DNA from: Salinicola corii
GTDB taxonomy: Bacteria; Pseudomonadota; Gammaproteobacteria; Pseudomonadales; Halomonadaceae
Length of the DNA stretch: 64,000 nt
Direction of reading: 5' to 3'
Assembly (NCBI RefSeq): GCF_008298015.1
Contig: NZ_VTPX01000005.1
Coordinates: 215,754-279,753, forward strand
Below the pieces are notes generated by a model. That model had not been told where the DNA came from. It did not search any database and saw nothing but the letters and a program-made list of their open reading frames with translations. Both the position numbers and the translations under genes were made by a program. Positions 63,392-64,000 of this stretch are shown piece by piece. Position 1 is the stretch's first letter. Every line of letters begins with the position of its first letter.

Positions 63392-63637
63392 TTACGCTTT
63401 GCGAACCTGCTGATAACCCGCACGCCGCTCGACACCGGTCTCGGGATTCTTCAGCTGTACCGCGCCATAGCTGAACTTGCCGTACTCCTGCACCTCGTAC
63501 GGGCCCAGCCACTCGGGGCCGGACTTGATCTCGACTCGCGTGCCCGGTGGCAACGTCGCGCGTAGCTTGTCTTCGCACTTGTCTCGAGCCTTGCGAGCGA
63601 CCTCATTGAGTTTGTCGATCTCGGGAAACTGGGACAT
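63392..63637 (-). CDS. hypothetical protein, duplicated gene (copy 1)
   Basis: 81 residues starting MSQFPEIDKLNEV, with a charged helix (ARKARDKCEDKLRA) and a beta-rich tail (GTRVEIKSGPEWLGPYEV, YGKFSYGAVQLKNPETGVERR). AGGAGG is 8 bases before ATG 63637. Its last 42 codons recur in copy 2 at 63876-64000. Function unknown; the tail could be a small SH3-like fold. Confidence 0.55.
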   Translation of the reverse strand: MSQFPEIDKLNEVARKARDKCEDKLRATLPPGTRVEIKSGPEWLGPYEVQEYGKFSYGAVQLKNPETGVERRAGYQQVRKA

Positions 63638-63677
63638 TACGCGTCCTCCTGGTTGGTGTTGGTAAGGGATTCCCACG

Positions 63678-63851
63678 TCACTGCCTGGGCATCCGCTGGC
63701 GTCTCTGCCGCCTGAATAGCCCACTCTCCACGCTGGCGAATGCCGGTGTACTTTTGCCACTCGATTCCGCCTCGCGCGAGGCGGGGAGCCCTGGCCGGCT
63801 TGCAGGCATGGACTGCATGTTCGGGTCCGGCGTGAGTGTTGCACCACCCAC
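63678..63851 (-). CDS. small ORF between the duplicated genes
   Basis: 57 codons from GTG 63851, with GAGGAG 8 bases upstream, ending at TGA 63678. A different overlapping frame ends in TAATG at 63637 but has no start codon after copy 2, so I prefer this one. The peptide is Ser/Arg-rich with no recognisable motif. Confidence 0.3.
   Translation of the reverse strand: MGGATLTPDPNMQSMPASRPGLPASREAESSGKSTPAFASVESGLFRRQRRQRMPRQ
63767..63784. repeat. 18-base perfect palindrome
   Basis: CCGCCTCGCGCGAGGCGG lies inside the small ORF at 63678-63851. No T-run is next to it. It could be a protein-binding or processing site. Confidence 0.6.
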
Positions 63852-63875
63852 GCCGGTCGCTCCTCTCTGTTTTGC

Positions 63876-64000
63876 TTACGCTTTGCGCACCTGCTGATAA
63901 CCCGCACGCCGCTCGACACCGGTCTCGGGATTCTTCAGCTGTACCGCGCCATAGCTGAACTTGCCGTACTCCTGCACCTCGTACGGGCCCAGCCACTCGG
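63876..64000 (-). CDS. duplicated hypothetical gene, copy 2 (partial)
   Basis: The frame ends at TAA 63876-63878 and runs off the right edge. The encoded C-terminus (about 41 residues, ending QQVRKA) is identical to copy 1, with one silent difference. Confidence 0.55.
   Translation of the reverse strand, partial: EWLGPYEVQEYGKFSYGAVQLKNPETGVERRAGYQQVRKA

Larger units (their letters stand above)
63352..63835 (-). repeat. 484-bp tandem unit, copy 1
   Basis: This unit includes the small gene at 63392-63637 and the ORF at 63678-63851. From 63836 the same sequence starts again. The alignable overlap, 63352-63516 against 63836-64000, differs at only three bases and has no gap. Confidence 0.75.

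Overview
The window is GC-rich gammaproteobacterial chromosome. The gene order points to the Halomonadaceae (Halomonas, Chromohalobacter or Salinicola type): tpiA-secG-tRNA-Leu-tRNA-fMet-rimP-nusA-infB-rbfA-truB-rpsO, grpE-dnaK-dnaJ, fur divergent from bamE, and smpB-ssrA. A choline-sulfatase and an ethanolamine ammonia-lyase fit an osmolyte-using halophile. The family assignment is inference from synteny and gene content, not from a marker tree.

Layout. 1-9.2 kb is accessory metabolism: a gamma-glutamyltransferase-like gene, a LysR regulator divergent from a GhrA-type dehydrogenase, then a block holding an HTH/isochorismatase-fold regulator, an ABC importer (ATPase, permease, binding protein) and an amidase. 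This block lies between a 10-bp direct repeat, and a 38-codon remnant of a second dehydrogenase gene sits at its far edge. 9.2-22 kb holds stand-alone metabolic genes: NagD-like phosphatase, HemY-type oxidase, arylsulfotransferase, cysteine hydrolase, the ABC-F ATPase YbiT, choline-sulfatase, a TetR/DUF1348 pair, eutBC and a YiaK-type dehydrogenase. 22-42.4 kb is core: the rpsO-to-ftsH blocks on the minus strand, yhbY on plus, then greA-carB-carA and dapB. 42.5-52 kb holds a phytase-like lipoprotein, an OFA-family MFS transporter, a ModE-type regulator and a soluble NAD-linked formate dehydrogenase operon (fdsGBA-D). 52-61.7 kb is core again: LysE exporter, dnaJ-dnaK-grpE, recN, fur, bamE, rnfH-ratA, smpB and tmRNA.

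From 61.7 kb to the end, just past ssrA, the sequence changes character. It has small unrecognised ORFs, one AT-rich membrane-anchored protein gene, unexplained hairpins, and a 484-bp tandem unit whose second copy runs off the window. This looks like the edge of an island or prophage integrated at ssrA, but no integrase or att repeat is visible.

How the genes work together. The OFA transporter and formate dehydrogenase probably form an organic-acid/formate-to-NADH module under the ModE-type regulator. The ABC importer probably feeds an amide substrate to the amidase, with the catalytically degenerate isochorismatase-fold HTH protein as a candidate sensor. grpE and dnaK carry good sigma-32-like promoters, and recN has a LexA-like box. 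The most unusual observations are the HTH/pseudo-isochorismatase protein, the bracketed transporter-amidase block, a 15-codon coupling ORF where fdsC might be expected, a six-copy GGCTAGC repeat shared by two convergent stop codons, an initiator tRNA with a U1/U72 pair, and the tandem unit beyond ssrA.
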